Origin: Winogradskyella aurantiaca
Lineage (GTDB): Bacteria; Bacteroidota; Bacteroidia; Flavobacteriales; Flavobacteriaceae
Reading direction: 5' to 3'
Assembly: GCF_003362725.1 (NCBI RefSeq)
Contig: NZ_QKTV01000009.1
Location: forward strand, 62,001-126,000
Length of the DNA stretch: 64,000 bases
In this document: one piece after another, positions 55,009 through 63,890 of the stretch
Layout of the letters: each line of letters opens with the position of its first letter
Numbering within the stretch: position 1 is the stretch's first letter
The notes under the pieces: generated by a model
The model's database searches: none
The model's input: only the letters and a program-made list of their open reading frames with translations
What the model was told of the DNA's origin: nothing
Program-made: the position numbers and the translations under genes

Positions 55009-56799
55009 ATGAGTCTTCAGAGTATTATTAAACCACAAGTTATTTCAGCAGTAAAAGCCATTTTTAATGTGGATATTGAGCAAGTTGAATTTCAATCGAC
55101 ACGACCTGAATTTGAAGGCGATATTACAGTTGTGGTGTTTCCGTTATTACGCTATATAAAAGGTAATCCTGCTGTTATTGGTGAACAAATAGGTGAGTAT
55201 CTTAAGGCTAATGTTGATGAAGTTGTCAATTTTAACGTTATAAAGGGGTTTTTAAATCTTGTCATCGCAGATAGCTATTATCTCGATTTTCTTGAGAATC
55301 TCAAGAATCTGAAGACTTGGGGATATAAAGAAATAAAAAACCATGAAGATTCTGTAATTGTTGAGTATTCGTCTCCAAATACCAATAAGCCTTTGCATCT
55401 CGGCCATGTTAGGAATGTTCTATTAGGATATAGTGTGGCTGAAATTATAAAAGCCTCTGGCAAGAGGGTATATAAAACACAAATTATCAATGATAGAGGG
55501 ATTCATATTTGCAAGAGTATGTTGGCATGGCAGCGATTTGGAAATGGGGAAACTCCTCAATCTTCGGGACTAAAAGGTGATAAACTTGTTGGTAATTATT
55601 ATGTAGCCTTTGATAAGGCTTATAAGGAAGAAATTCAGGAACTCATAAATTCTGGTAGTACCGAAGAGGAGGCAAAATCCAAGGCACCAATTTTACTTGA
55701 TGCTCAGGAAATGTTGCGCCAATGGGAGGCCGGAGATGATGAGGTTGTGGCTTTATGGGAAATGATGAACCAATGGGTTTATGATGGATTTGATGTTACC
55801 TATAAGAACATTGGAGTTGATTTTGACTCCTATTATTACGAAAGTAAGACCTATTTATTGGGAAAAGAGTTTATAGCCCAAGGTCTTGAAAAAGGACTAT
55901 TTTATAAGAAGGAAGATGGTTCTGTTTGGTGTGATTTATCGGACCAAGGCCTGGATGAAAAACTGTTGTTACGAAGCGATGGTACAGCCGTATATATGAC
56001 ACAGGATATTGGTACAGCTATCCAGCGTGTAAAAGACCATCCGGATGTTGGTGGTATGGTTTATACTGTGGGTAATGAGCAAGATTACCATTTTAAGGTA
56101 TTGTTCATCATTTTAAAGAAACTTGGGTTTGAGTGGGCAGATAATTTGCATCACCTCAGTTACGGAATGGTAGATCTACCTTCTGGAAAAATGAAAAGTC
56201 GTGAGGGAACCGTGGTTGATGCTGACGATTTGGTGGATGAGATGGCAAATACCGCTAAAACGATTTCAAATGAATTGGGTAAACTAGATGGCTATTCAGA
56301 AATTGAAAAGGAAGCGTTGTATAAAACCATTGGCTTGGGTGCGTTAAAGTATTTTATTTTAAAAGTAGATCCTAAAAAACGAATCCTCTTTGATCCAAAG
56401 GAATCAATCGATTTTCAAGGTAATACAGGGCCTTTTATTCAATATACCTATGCTCGAATTCAGTCCATTTTAAGAAAGGCGAAAGAGAAAGAACTGTATG
56501 CTATTGGATTTAACCCAGAAACTGGTTATCAATTAGATCCAAAAGAGCGACAGTTAATAAAAACCGTTATGCAATTTCCAGAGGTTATTCAATCGGCCGC
56601 AAAAGACTACAGTCCGGCACTCATCGCTAATTACGTTTATGATTTGGTAAAAGAGTTTAATTCCTTCTACCAGAATGTATCGATTTTAGGTGCAGATGAA
56701 CCCCTGGCGAGATTCAGGGTGTCTTTATCAGAATTTGTAGCTCAGGTAATTTACAACGGGACGAAAGTTCTTGGGATAGACCTCCCCAATCGTATGTAA
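55009..56799 (+). CDS. argS: Arginyl-tRNA synthetase
   Basis: The class I synthetase is about 596 residues from the ATG at 55009 (MSLQSIIKPQVISAV); the TTG three codons upstream is less likely. It has the HIGH-type motif SSPNTNKPLHLGHVRN near 123, the KMSKS-type segment SGKMKSREGTVV near 400, and the ArgRS anticodon-binding domain with TGPFIQYTYARIQS near 480. The N-terminal Add1 domain covers residues 1-105. It charges tRNA-Arg. It converges on the proteorhodopsin gene across a shared terminator. Confidence 0.97.
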   Translation: MSLQSIIKPQVISAVKAIFNVDIEQVEFQSTRPEFEGDITVVVFPLLRYIKGNPAVIGEQIGEYLKANVDEVVNFNVIKGFLNLVIADSYYLDFLENLKNLKTWGYKEIKNHEDSVIVEYSSPNTNKPLHLGHVRNVLLGYSVAEIIKASGKRVYKTQIINDRGIHICKSMLAWQRFGNGETPQSSGLKGDKLVGNYYVAFDKAYKEEIQELINSGSTEEEAKSKAPILLDAQEMLRQWEAGDDEVVALWEMMNQWVYDGFDVTYKNIGVDFDSYYYESKTYLLGKEFIAQGLEKGLFYKKEDGSVWCDLSDQGLDEKLLLRSDGTAVYMTQDIGTAIQRVKDHPDVGGMVYTVGNEQDYHFKVLFIILKKLGFEWADNLHHLSYGMVDLPSGKMKSREGTVVDADDLVDEMANTAKTISNELGKLDGYSEIEKEALYKTIGLGALKYFILKVDPKKRILFDPKESIDFQGNTGPFIQYTYARIQSILRKAKEKELYAIGFNPETGYQLDPKERQLIKTVMQFPEVIQSAAKDYSPALIANYVYDLVKEFNSFYQNVSILGADEPLARFRVSLSEFVAQVIYNGTKVLGIDLPNRM

Positions 56800-56802
56800 A
56801 TA

Positions 56803-56829
56803 AAAAAGACTGCCATAAGCAGTCTTTTT
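56803..56829. terminator. Bidirectional terminator between argS and proteorhodopsin
   Basis: AAAAAGACTGC and GCAGTCTTTTT pair perfectly around CATAA, with As on one side and Ts on the other. It can therefore end the rightward argS transcript and the leftward proteorhodopsin transcript. It lies 4 nt after the argS stop and 33 nt beyond the rhodopsin stop. Confidence 0.88.
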
Positions 56830-56861
56830 CACTATTAAAACTTATAAACTATAAATAAAGA

Positions 56862-57605
56862 TTAAGCGTCTGCAGTTGATTGTGCAGCAACAGCGGCACC
56901 ATAAACTACAAGTCCAAATCCAATTTTGTTAATGGCATCACCGATATTGTAGATGACGTCCATATTTAGCCCTAAATTGGCTACACCTGAGTACCAGCCT
57001 TCTGTTCCGGCCATGTATCCAAGAGGATAAATCGCCCAACCGACAAGTACAAACCAACACAGTGTTTTGTGTGCTTTTAAAACGGCACCACCTGCATTTT
57101 CTGCCAGTTTCTTAGCTTCACCAAACCAAATGATGTATACGATGGCGAAGTAAGCAATACCAGAAATAAGACCCCATAAGGCTGGTCCTGATCCTGTTGT
57201 ATGTATAGCTTCACCAGCATAACCAGTTACTAACATCACAACCGATAAAAATATCATTTGCCACATTAGTGATTTTTTAGCCCCAGCTACTTTAAGAATC
57301 AGATAAAATTCCACACACATCAACGGTACTGTAAGCACCCAGTCAACGTAACGGAAAAAAGTAGGAGATTCAGCATTGGCAGCCCAATAATCTCTCATGT
57401 ACCAATAATGTACCGCAGCGATAAAAGTGATCAATCCTGATACTAAAATTGATACTCTCCATTTTCTGTCAAATTGGTTCATTGACAAAAAGAAAAAGGC
57501 AGCTGCTGCCATCATGGCCATACATCCTACGAAAAATGTAAACCCTACATAATCGTCTGTGGCCATTTTACCAACTGAGGCGATTGCATTGAAAAAATTA
57601 CTCAT
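56862..57605 (-). CDS. Proteorhodopsin, light-driven proton pump (green-type)
   Basis: The 247-residue protein has seven membrane helices. The proton-pump DTE set is present: Asp88 (acceptor), Thr92 and Glu99 (donor), in RYVDWVLTVPLMCVEFYL. The retinal Schiff-base Lys is Lys227 in AINKIGFGLVVYG. His66 (AAVHYWYM) matches the His that pairs with the acceptor in SAR86 proteorhodopsin. Met96, at the spectral-tuning position (105 in that numbering), is typical of green-absorbing forms. NDQ or NTQ (sodium or chloride pump) motifs are absent. It lies divergent from blh, which supplies retinal. A TAAATTTG box precedes the start. Confidence 0.97.
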   Translation of the reverse strand: MSNFFNAIASVGKMATDDYVGFTFFVGCMAMMAAAAFFFLSMNQFDRKWRVSILVSGLITFIAAVHYWYMRDYWAANAESPTFFRYVDWVLTVPLMCVEFYLILKVAGAKKSLMWQMIFLSVVMLVTGYAGEAIHTTGSGPALWGLISGIAYFAIVYIIWFGEAKKLAENAGGAVLKAHKTLCWFVLVGWAIYPLGYMAGTEGWYSGVANLGLNMDVIYNIGDAINKIGFGLVVYGAAVAAQSTADA

Positions 57606-57634
57606 AATTTTGCTAATTAGTTATTTTGTTGAAA

Positions 57635-57642
57635 CAAATTTA
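57635..57642 (-). promoter_or_regulatory. -7 box of proteorhodopsin
   Basis: On the leftward strand TAAATTTG matches the -7 consensus, about 29 nt before the rhodopsin ATG. No TTG is seen at a 19-nt spacing upstream, so the promoter may depend on an activator. Confidence 0.45.
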
Positions 57643-57672
57643 AATAAAGTTAAACGTTAATATGGTAAAATT

Positions 57673-57704
57673 TTGTGAAAAAAATTATTAAATATGTAAT
57701 TTTG
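57673..57704 (+). promoter_or_regulatory. blh promoter
   Basis: TTG (57673-57675) and TAATTTTG (57697-57704) are 21 nt apart, a slightly long version of the Bacteroidetes promoter. The -7 box ends only 10 nt before the blh ATG, so the leader is very short. It shares the 109-nt divergent region with the rhodopsin promoter. Confidence 0.5.
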
Positions 57705-57714
57705 AACCAGAATC

Positions 57715-58584
57715 ATGAGTAATATTCATAATATTTCTATTGTTTTAACATTTTTAGCATTGTGGATGTCAAATTTTTTTGATAAACGGATGGAAACAAC
57801 TGTTGCCTTGATTCTCATTTTTTCTATCGGGATTATTCATGGATCAAACGACATCCAGATTATTCAGAAAGTACAAACAAGACAAAAATCATTCTTACGT
57901 TTACTTGGTGTTTATGTTGTGACAGTGATTCTTGCAGCCATTCTATTTTACGTATTGCCACAATTGGCCTTGGCAATTTTTATTCTCATAAGTGCCTATC
58001 ATTTTGGTGAACAGCATTTTCATGGATTAAAGATCAATTCTCCAGCAGATAAGACTTTATTTTTTGGTTGTTATGGATTAACATTATTGTTAATGTTATT
58101 GTATTGTCATTGGCAAATGGCTGCAGAGGTAATTGAACAAATTAGCGGTTTAAAAATGGAAAGTGACTACTTTTTATATGGGTTTGTAGGTTCAAGTGTT
58201 GCGATGCTCTTATTGGGTTTTTATCTTGTCTATTCAAGAGTTCTAAAGAGTTGGTATAAGGAACTGTTCTATTTGCTGGTGCTGTTCATCATATTTAAGT
58301 CTGCATCACTTATTTGGGGATTTGCCATATACTTCGTCATCTGGCATTCGTTACCATCGATGCTGGATCAGGTAAAGTTCTTGAATGGAGCTATTTCAAA
58401 AAAAAGCATTTGGTCTTATGTAAAGTCCTCTTTAGTTTACTGGCTCATGGCTATGGCAGGGATGGCAGTTTTCTTTTATGTTTTTAAAGATCAAGATCAA
58501 TTGTTCCTGACCTTATTTTTTACCTTTTTAGCGGCCATTACATTTCCACATGTACTAGTTATGCACAAACTTTTTGATCATTGA
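57715..58584 (+). CDS. blh: Brp/Blh-family beta-carotene 15,15'-dioxygenase
   Basis: The 289-residue membrane protein has about eight helices. It has the conserved His-containing motifs of Blh: IIHGSNDIQII near 42, SAYHFGEQHFHG near 98, IWHSLPSMLDQ near 210 and FPHVLVMHKLFDH at the C-terminus. Blh splits beta-carotene into two retinals, the chromophore of the adjacent rhodopsin. The four His residues fit the non-haem iron site. Head-to-head pairing with proteorhodopsin is common in marine Flavobacteriia. The genes that make beta-carotene are not in this window. Confidence 0.93.
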   Translation: MSNIHNISIVLTFLALWMSNFFDKRMETTVALILIFSIGIIHGSNDIQIIQKVQTRQKSFLRLLGVYVVTVILAAILFYVLPQLALAIFILISAYHFGEQHFHGLKINSPADKTLFFGCYGLTLLLMLLYCHWQMAAEVIEQISGLKMESDYFLYGFVGSSVAMLLLGFYLVYSRVLKSWYKELFYLLVLFIIFKSASLIWGFAIYFVIWHSLPSMLDQVKFLNGAISKKSIWSYVKSSLVYWLMAMAGMAVFFYVFKDQDQLFLTLFFTFLAAITFPHVLVMHKLFDH

Positions 58585-58645
58585 ATACAATAATCAAATG
58601 GATCAATTTTAAGTTCTTGGCATAAGCTAGTCATTAAGATTTGAT

Positions 58646-58653
58646 TAAATTTG
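58646..58653 (+). promoter_or_regulatory. -7 box of ffh
   Basis: TAAATTTG matches TAnnTTTG and is followed by CAAC. It ends 22 nt before the ffh ATG. The -33 element is not clear. Confidence 0.4.
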
Positions 58654-58675
58654 CAACTTCTAAATATTTGATTGA

Positions 58676-60007
58676 ATGTTCAATAATTTAAGTGATAAGT
58701 TAGATAAGGCATTACACGTTTTAAAGGGGCATGGCAGCATAACCGAAGTCAATGTTGCTGAAACCTTAAAAGAAGTGAGGCGTGCATTGCTTGATGCGGA
58801 TGTCAATTTTAAAATAGCCAAGCAATTTACCAATACGGTTAAAGAGAAAGCGCTTGGACAAAACGTATTAACAACACTTCAGCCAGGTCAGTTAATGGTG
58901 AAGATTGTTAAGGACGAATTGACGCAATTGATGGGCGGCGATGCGGAAGGTATAAATCTATCTGGCAATCCAAGTGTCATTTTAATGTCAGGTTTGCAAG
59001 GTTCTGGTAAAACTACCTTCTCCGGTAAGCTGGCTAATTATTTAAAGAATAAGAAAACTAAGAAACCATTATTAGTAGCCTGTGATGTTTATCGTCCTGC
59101 CGCTATTGATCAGCTTCATGTGGTAGGCGAACAGATAGGTGTAGAGGTTTTTAGTGATAGGGGAAATTCAGACCCTGTCGCGATTGCCAATGCTGGTATT
59201 GCACATGCTAAGGCAAATGGCTTTAATGTGGTTATTATAGATACGGCAGGTCGACTTGCTGTGGATGAGGCCATGATGACCGAGATCTCTAACATTCATA
59301 AGAGTATCCAACCACAAGAGACGCTTTTTGTAGTTGATTCCATGACAGGTCAGGATGCCGTAAACACCGCGAAGGCCTTCAACGATATTCTGAATTTCGA
59401 TGGGGTTATCCTCACCAAACTTGATGGTGATACGCGAGGTGGTGCAGCTATTTCTATTAAATCTGTTGTTAACAAGCCTATCAAGTTTATTGGTACTGGT
59501 GAAAAGATGGAAGCTATTGATGTATTCTATCCGTCTCGTATGGCCGATCGTATCCTTGGAATGGGAGATGTGGTATCGCTTGTGGAACGTGCCCAGGAGC
59601 AGTTTGATGAGCAAGAGGCCAGAAAGCTTCAGAAGAAGATTGCTAAGAACCAGTTTGGATTAGATGATTTCTTAAAGCAAATTCAACAGGTTAAGAAAAT
59701 GGGTAACATCAAGGATTTAGTAGGTATGATACCCGGTGCAGGCAAGATGATGAAGGATGTGGACATTGATGACGATGCTTTTAAAGGTATTGAGGCTATT
59801 ATCTTTTCTATGACACCTGGAGAACGCTCCAATCCGTCCATTATAAATTCAAGCAGAAAGAAACGAATTAGTAAGGGTTCTGGTACATCTGTGCAGGAAG
59901 TCAACCAACTTTTGAAGCAGTTTACTCAAATGAGTAAGATGATGAAGATGATGCAAGGAGGTGGCGGTAAGCGCATGATGCAGATGATGAAAAACATGCC
60001 ACGATAA
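58676..60007 (+). CDS. ffh: Signal recognition particle protein Ffh (SRP54)
   Basis: The 443-residue GTPase has an N domain, the G domain (SGLQGSGKTTFSGKL near 106, DTAGRLAVDEAMM near 190, TKLDGDTRGGAA near 247) and a Met-rich M domain that binds signal sequences and SRP RNA (QMSKMMKMMQGGGGKRMMQM near 420). It targets membrane proteins such as rhodopsin and SecY to the translocon. It precedes folD by 30 nt in the same direction, so they are likely one operon. Confidence 0.97.
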   Translation: MFNNLSDKLDKALHVLKGHGSITEVNVAETLKEVRRALLDADVNFKIAKQFTNTVKEKALGQNVLTTLQPGQLMVKIVKDELTQLMGGDAEGINLSGNPSVILMSGLQGSGKTTFSGKLANYLKNKKTKKPLLVACDVYRPAAIDQLHVVGEQIGVEVFSDRGNSDPVAIANAGIAHAKANGFNVVIIDTAGRLAVDEAMMTEISNIHKSIQPQETLFVVDSMTGQDAVNTAKAFNDILNFDGVILTKLDGDTRGGAAISIKSVVNKPIKFIGTGEKMEAIDVFYPSRMADRILGMGDVVSLVERAQEQFDEQEARKLQKKIAKNQFGLDDFLKQIQQVKKMGNIKDLVGMIPGAGKMMKDVDIDDDAFKGIEAIIFSMTPGERSNPSIINSSRKKRISKGSGTSVQEVNQLLKQFTQMSKMMKMMQGGGGKRMMQMMKNMPR

Positions 60008-60037
60008 TAATTTAGGTATACGCAATACTATTTACAG

Positions 60038-60922
60038 ATGACAATATTAGACGGTAGAAAGACCAGTAACGACATTAAGAATGAGATCAAGGCTGAAGTT
60101 GATAAAATGAAGGCTAATGGTGAAAAAGTTCCACATTTGGCAGCAGTTATTGTTGGAAATGATGGGGCTAGTTTAACCTATGTGGGTAGTAAGGTAAGAG
60201 CATGTGAACGCGTTGGTTTTGACTCTACCTTGGTAAAAATGCCTAATACCACAAGTGAGGTTGAGTTATTGGACAAAATTGATGAACTTAATAATGACCC
60301 AGAAATCGATGGGTTTATAGTTCAATTACCGCTACCAAAACAAATTGATACCCAGAAAGTCTTATTGGCGGTTAACGCTGATAAAGACGTTGATGGTTTT
60401 CACCCCACTAATTTTGGTAAAATGGCCTTGGACATGTCCACCTTTATACCGGCAACACCCTTTGGAATATTGGAGTTGTTAGATCGCTACAAGGTGGAGA
60501 CAGATGGGAAACATACCGTAATTATAGGGCGTTCTCATATTGTGGGTCGTCCAATGAGCATCTTAATGGGTAGAAAAGGGTTTCCCGGGAACTCAACTGT
60601 AACCTTGACACATAGCCACACTAAAAATATAACACAGATTACCTCACAGGCCGATATCATCATTTCTGCCTTAGGTGTTCCAGGGTTCTTAAAAGCCGAG
60701 ATGGTTAAGGACGACGCTGTGATTATCGATGTAGGTATCACTAGGGTGCCGGATGACTCTGAAAAAGGCTATTATATTACTGGTGATGTGGATTTTGAAA
60801 ATGTAAGCAAAAAAGCCAGTTTTATCACCCCAGTTCCAGGAGGTGTGGGGCCAATGACAATTGCCATGCTTCTTAAGAATACGCTGTTAGCGCGAGAGCG
60901 TCACAGACTCGCTAAAAAGTAA
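60038..60922 (+). CDS. folD: Bifunctional methylenetetrahydrofolate dehydrogenase/cyclohydrolase
   Basis: The 294-residue enzyme interconverts one-carbon folates. It has LTYVGSKVRACERVGF near 48 with the catalytic Lys, DGFIVQLPLPKQID near 90, IIGRSHIVGRPM near 163 (NADP site) and the C-terminal TPVPGGVGPMTIAMLL near 265. Length is typical. It ends at a strong terminator and follows ffh. Confidence 0.97.
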   Translation: MTILDGRKTSNDIKNEIKAEVDKMKANGEKVPHLAAVIVGNDGASLTYVGSKVRACERVGFDSTLVKMPNTTSEVELLDKIDELNNDPEIDGFIVQLPLPKQIDTQKVLLAVNADKDVDGFHPTNFGKMALDMSTFIPATPFGILELLDRYKVETDGKHTVIIGRSHIVGRPMSILMGRKGFPGNSTVTLTHSHTKNITQITSQADIIISALGVPGFLKAEMVKDDAVIIDVGITRVPDDSEKGYYITGDVDFENVSKKASFITPVPGGVGPMTIAMLLKNTLLARERHRLAKK

Positions 60923-60936
60923 GCGTCAAAATATTC

Positions 60937-60971
60937 AAAACCGTATAATCAGGGATTTATACGGTTTTTTT
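60937..60971 (+). terminator. Rho-independent terminator after folD
   Basis: AACCGTATAA and TTATACGGTT form a perfect 10-bp stem around a loop containing CAGGG, followed by seven Ts. It lies 16 nt after the folD stop. Confidence 0.92.
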
Positions 60972-61016
60972 ATTTCAGGGAATTCTTCTAACTTCTTTCA
61001 CTTAAAACCAAACGTT

Positions 61017-62750
61017 ATGAAGGTCCTAAGTGCTTTAATGCTCTCTATGCTGTTTCTGTTCTCTTGTCAGCAAAATTCTAATGATATTAATTCTGGTTTG
61101 TCGGTTGAAATCACAATTGATGAGGTCCTGAAAATTGATACCCTCAAGGGACGTATGATATTAATTCTATCAGATGACGACAGCCAGGAGCCACGCTTTC
61201 AGGTACGTCCAGATGTTAAGGCGCAACCAGTATTTGGAATGGATGTCAAGGATATTAATTCCCGTAGTGTTGTAGAATTTGATACCGAACAGTTAGGATT
61301 TCCATATACATCTCTTAGGGACATTCCTCCAGGAGCGTATCATGTTCAGGCTGTATTACACACTTATGAAACCTTCAATTTAAGTACAGGTCACACAGTT
61401 GAATTGCCCATGGATAATGGCGAAGGGCAACAATGGAACAGGTCGCCAGGAAATTTGATAAGTACTCCTGTTAAGGTTGAGATTACGGGGGATCCAAATC
61501 AGGTGATAGCAATCAATTTAGATCAAATCATTCCAGAAATAGAAGAGCCAGAGGATACCAAATGGATCAAGCACATACAAATGAAGTCTGATCTGTTATC
61601 AGAGTTTTGGGGGCGGGACATGTATTTAGGTGCACATGTCTTATTGCCTAAGGGCTTTGATGAGCATCCCGAGGCAAAGTATCCATTAATGATTTTCCAT
61701 GGTCATTTCCCATCTGATTTTGGTGGTTTTAGAACAACACCTCCAGATGCAGAAATGGAGCCGGAATTCTCAGAACGTTTTGGTGTGGACGGCTACAATA
61801 TTATTCAGCAACAAGAAGCTTATGACTTTTACAGACGATGGAATGACCCTGATTTTCCAAGATTCATAATTATCGAAATTCAGCACCCAACGCCCTATTA
61901 TGACGATTCTTATGCGGTGAATTCTGCTAGTCAGGGACCTTATGGTGATGCCATTACCTATGAATTGATTCCTTACATAGAACAACAATTTCGTGGTATT
62001 GGGGAAGGCTGGTCCCGGTTTTTGTACGGTGGTTCTACTGGAGGATGGGAGGCCTTGGCCGTTCAGGTGATGTATCCCAATGAGTATAACGGCTGTTTTG
62101 CGGCTTGCCCTGATCCTATTGACTTTAGATCCTATACACTGGTAGATATTTATAATGATGACAATGCCTATTTTGAATCAGGGACTCACAAAAAAGTGTT
62201 ACGACCCGGACATCGCGATTACTTGGGTAAGGTTAACGCCTCACTAAAGGATTACAACGATTTAGAATTGGTTTTAGGCACCAAATCCAGATCCGGACAA
62301 CAATATGATATTTGGGAGGCCACCTATTCCCCTCAGGGAGATGACGGTTATCCTGTGCGTCTATGGGATAAGCAAACAGGTACAATTAATCATGAAGTGG
62401 CCAATTACTGGCAAGAGAATTACGACTTACGCTATATTTTGGAGCGGGACTGGGATAAAGTTGGAGAGGACCTAAAAGGGAAGATCCATATTTATTGTGG
62501 TGATATGGACAACTACTATTTGAATAATGCGGTGTATTTGATGGAAGATTTTCTGGAGAACACCAAGGATCCCTATTACGATGGTGAGGTGGATTACGGA
62601 GATAGGGCAGAACATTGTTGGAATGGGGATCAGGAGAATCCAAATCACATCTCACGCATGCGTTATAACAGTATGTATGTTCCTAAAATAATGAAGCGTA
62701 TTATGGCATCAGCACCTCAAGGTGCAGACCTAACAAGTTGGAGGTATTAA
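61017..62750 (+). CDS. Esterase-like lipoprotein (alpha/beta hydrolase with N-terminal domain)
   Basis: The 577-residue product has a lipoprotein signal (LSMLFLFSC, Cys near 17). Residues 25-180 form a beta-rich module I do not recognise (VEITIDEVLKIDTLKGRMIL; SLRDIPPGAYHVQAVL). From about 190 comes an alpha/beta hydrolase of the putative-esterase (EstD/Fes-like) type: PLMIFHGHFPSDFGGF near 221, a nucleophile-type GGSTGGWEALAV near 341, and late His residues (AEHCWNG near 534). Substrate is unknown; surface ester cleavage is inferred. It stands alone between terminators and the convergent VOC gene. Confidence 0.78.
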   Translation: MKVLSALMLSMLFLFSCQQNSNDINSGLSVEITIDEVLKIDTLKGRMILILSDDDSQEPRFQVRPDVKAQPVFGMDVKDINSRSVVEFDTEQLGFPYTSLRDIPPGAYHVQAVLHTYETFNLSTGHTVELPMDNGEGQQWNRSPGNLISTPVKVEITGDPNQVIAINLDQIIPEIEEPEDTKWIKHIQMKSDLLSEFWGRDMYLGAHVLLPKGFDEHPEAKYPLMIFHGHFPSDFGGFRTTPPDAEMEPEFSERFGVDGYNIIQQQEAYDFYRRWNDPDFPRFIIIEIQHPTPYYDDSYAVNSASQGPYGDAITYELIPYIEQQFRGIGEGWSRFLYGGSTGGWEALAVQVMYPNEYNGCFAACPDPIDFRSYTLVDIYNDDNAYFESGTHKKVLRPGHRDYLGKVNASLKDYNDLELVLGTKSRSGQQYDIWEATYSPQGDDGYPVRLWDKQTGTINHEVANYWQENYDLRYILERDWDKVGEDLKGKIHIYCGDMDNYYLNNAVYLMEDFLENTKDPYYDGEVDYGDRAEHCWNGDQENPNHISRMRYNSMYVPKIMKRIMASAPQGADLTSWRY

Positions 62751-62755
62751 TAAGT

Positions 62756-63178
62756 CTACTTGGCAAACAATTGTCCCATATCCTTAAAGGCTTTAAACTC
62801 TAAAGCATTGCCTGCAGGGTCTTTAAAAAACATGGTTGCTTGTTCTCCTACCTGACCTTCAAATCGTATATAGGGCTCAATAATAAATGCAATACCTTTA
62901 GATTTTAGTAAGTCCGCAAATTCAGAAAAGGTATCCCATTCTAAGACCACTCCAAAGTGAGGCACTGGCACATCCTTTCCATCAACAAGGTTGGTATGAG
63001 CGTCCTCTTCGGTCTTGGGCTTGTAATGGATCACTAGTTGGTGTCCAAAGAAATTATAGTCGACCCAGTGATCGCTACTTCTACCTTCTTCAAAGTTGAG
63101 GGTATTGGTATAAAAGTCACGGCACTCGGCTAAATTATGAACTGGTATTGCCAGGTGAAAAGGTGAAAGTTGGGCCAT
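62756..63178 (-). CDS. VOC-family glyoxalase/dioxygenase-like protein
   Basis: The 140-residue protein has the two-module VOC pattern: [20 protein letters not shown] at the start, [18 protein letters not shown] near 94, and the C-terminal [18 protein letters not shown]. Metal-ligand candidates are His8, His94 (VPHFGV) and Glu127 (NALEF). The specific reaction is unknown. It converges on the esterase gene and starts upstream of a 76-nt gap to the next secreted-protein gene. Confidence 0.85.
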   Translation of the reverse strand: MAQLSPFHLAIPVHNLAECRDFYTNTLNFEEGRSSDHWVDYNFFGHQLVIHYKPKTEEDAHTNLVDGKDVPVPHFGVVLEWDTFSEFADLLKSKGIAFIIEPYIRFEGQVGEQATMFFKDPAGNALEFKAFKDMGQLFAK

Positions 63179-63254
63179 AATTATTTTTTCTCCAAAATAC
63201 TATTTGTGATGCTAATTGTCACTACAAAAATCAAATTTGCCATGTCTCATATAA

Positions 63255-63818
63255 CTAATTGCGCTTGCAATTAATTTTCCAGGTAGGGAACACCACCTGC
63301 TCACTCGGATCTACCCATTCACCAACCCATTTATAGCCTTTATCATCGATATCATAGAAGGTTAAACGGTAAAAACCATCCATACCGTTTGGGGCTTGTT
63401 GCGGCCGGTATAATACTATAGTCCCATCATCTTTTTTTCCTCCTTCCCAGGTGGGGAGTATGGTTGTTGGAGTTTTTGAAGAATAATAATGCACATACCA
63501 TTTGCTACTATCTGCAATAAATTGTCTTATACTGCCTGAGTGGCCACTGTCTGCCTTTAGGGTTTCATCCTGAACGGCCATACCGTTCATTATGTATTTC
63601 CATTCCCAGGTCATGGACATGGGTTCCGCCCAACTTTGATCTGGATTTCTGGTTTGAGAGCTGCAGGCGCAAGTGCCTATTAGGGCATCAAAATCTTTGA
63701 TTTCCTTGGGAGCATCGGGGTTTGGTAAACCGTAAGGATGTTCTGTTGAGGCAGCATACTTGTTTTGAGAATAGGAGAAAAAGGTGAGGCCTAGAAATAG
63801 AAGATAGACTACTTTCAT
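63255..63818 (-). CDS. Secreted DUF1579-like protein
   Basis: The 187-residue product has a signal peptide (MKVVYLLFLGLTFFSYS). The body is beta-rich, with FDALIGTCACSSQTRNPDQS near 43, TWEWKYIMNGMAVQDETLKA near 69 and GFYRLTFYDIDDKGYKWVGE near 147, resembling DUF1579-type proteins that may bind small ligands. Two adjacent Cys residues near 50 could form a disulfide or bind metal. No function is known. It reads left and may be transcribed with the VOC gene. Confidence 0.65.
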   Translation of the reverse strand: MKVVYLLFLGLTFFSYSQNKYAASTEHPYGLPNPDAPKEIKDFDALIGTCACSSQTRNPDQSWAEPMSMTWEWKYIMNGMAVQDETLKADSGHSGSIRQFIADSSKWYVHYYSSKTPTTILPTWEGGKKDDGTIVLYRPQQAPNGMDGFYRLTFYDIDDKGYKWVGEWVDPSEQVVFPTWKINCKRN

Positions 63819-63890
63819 AACTATAAAGGATTGATTTAGCCTTTTAAAGTTAAGGATGTAGGATCTTCAAAATCAGTAATTAAGATTTAA

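Noticed and set aside
56862-57605. Sodium- or chloride-pumping rhodopsin
   Set aside because: The motif residues are Asp88, Thr92 and Glu99 (DTE), not NDQ or NTQ, so a proton pump is the supported call.
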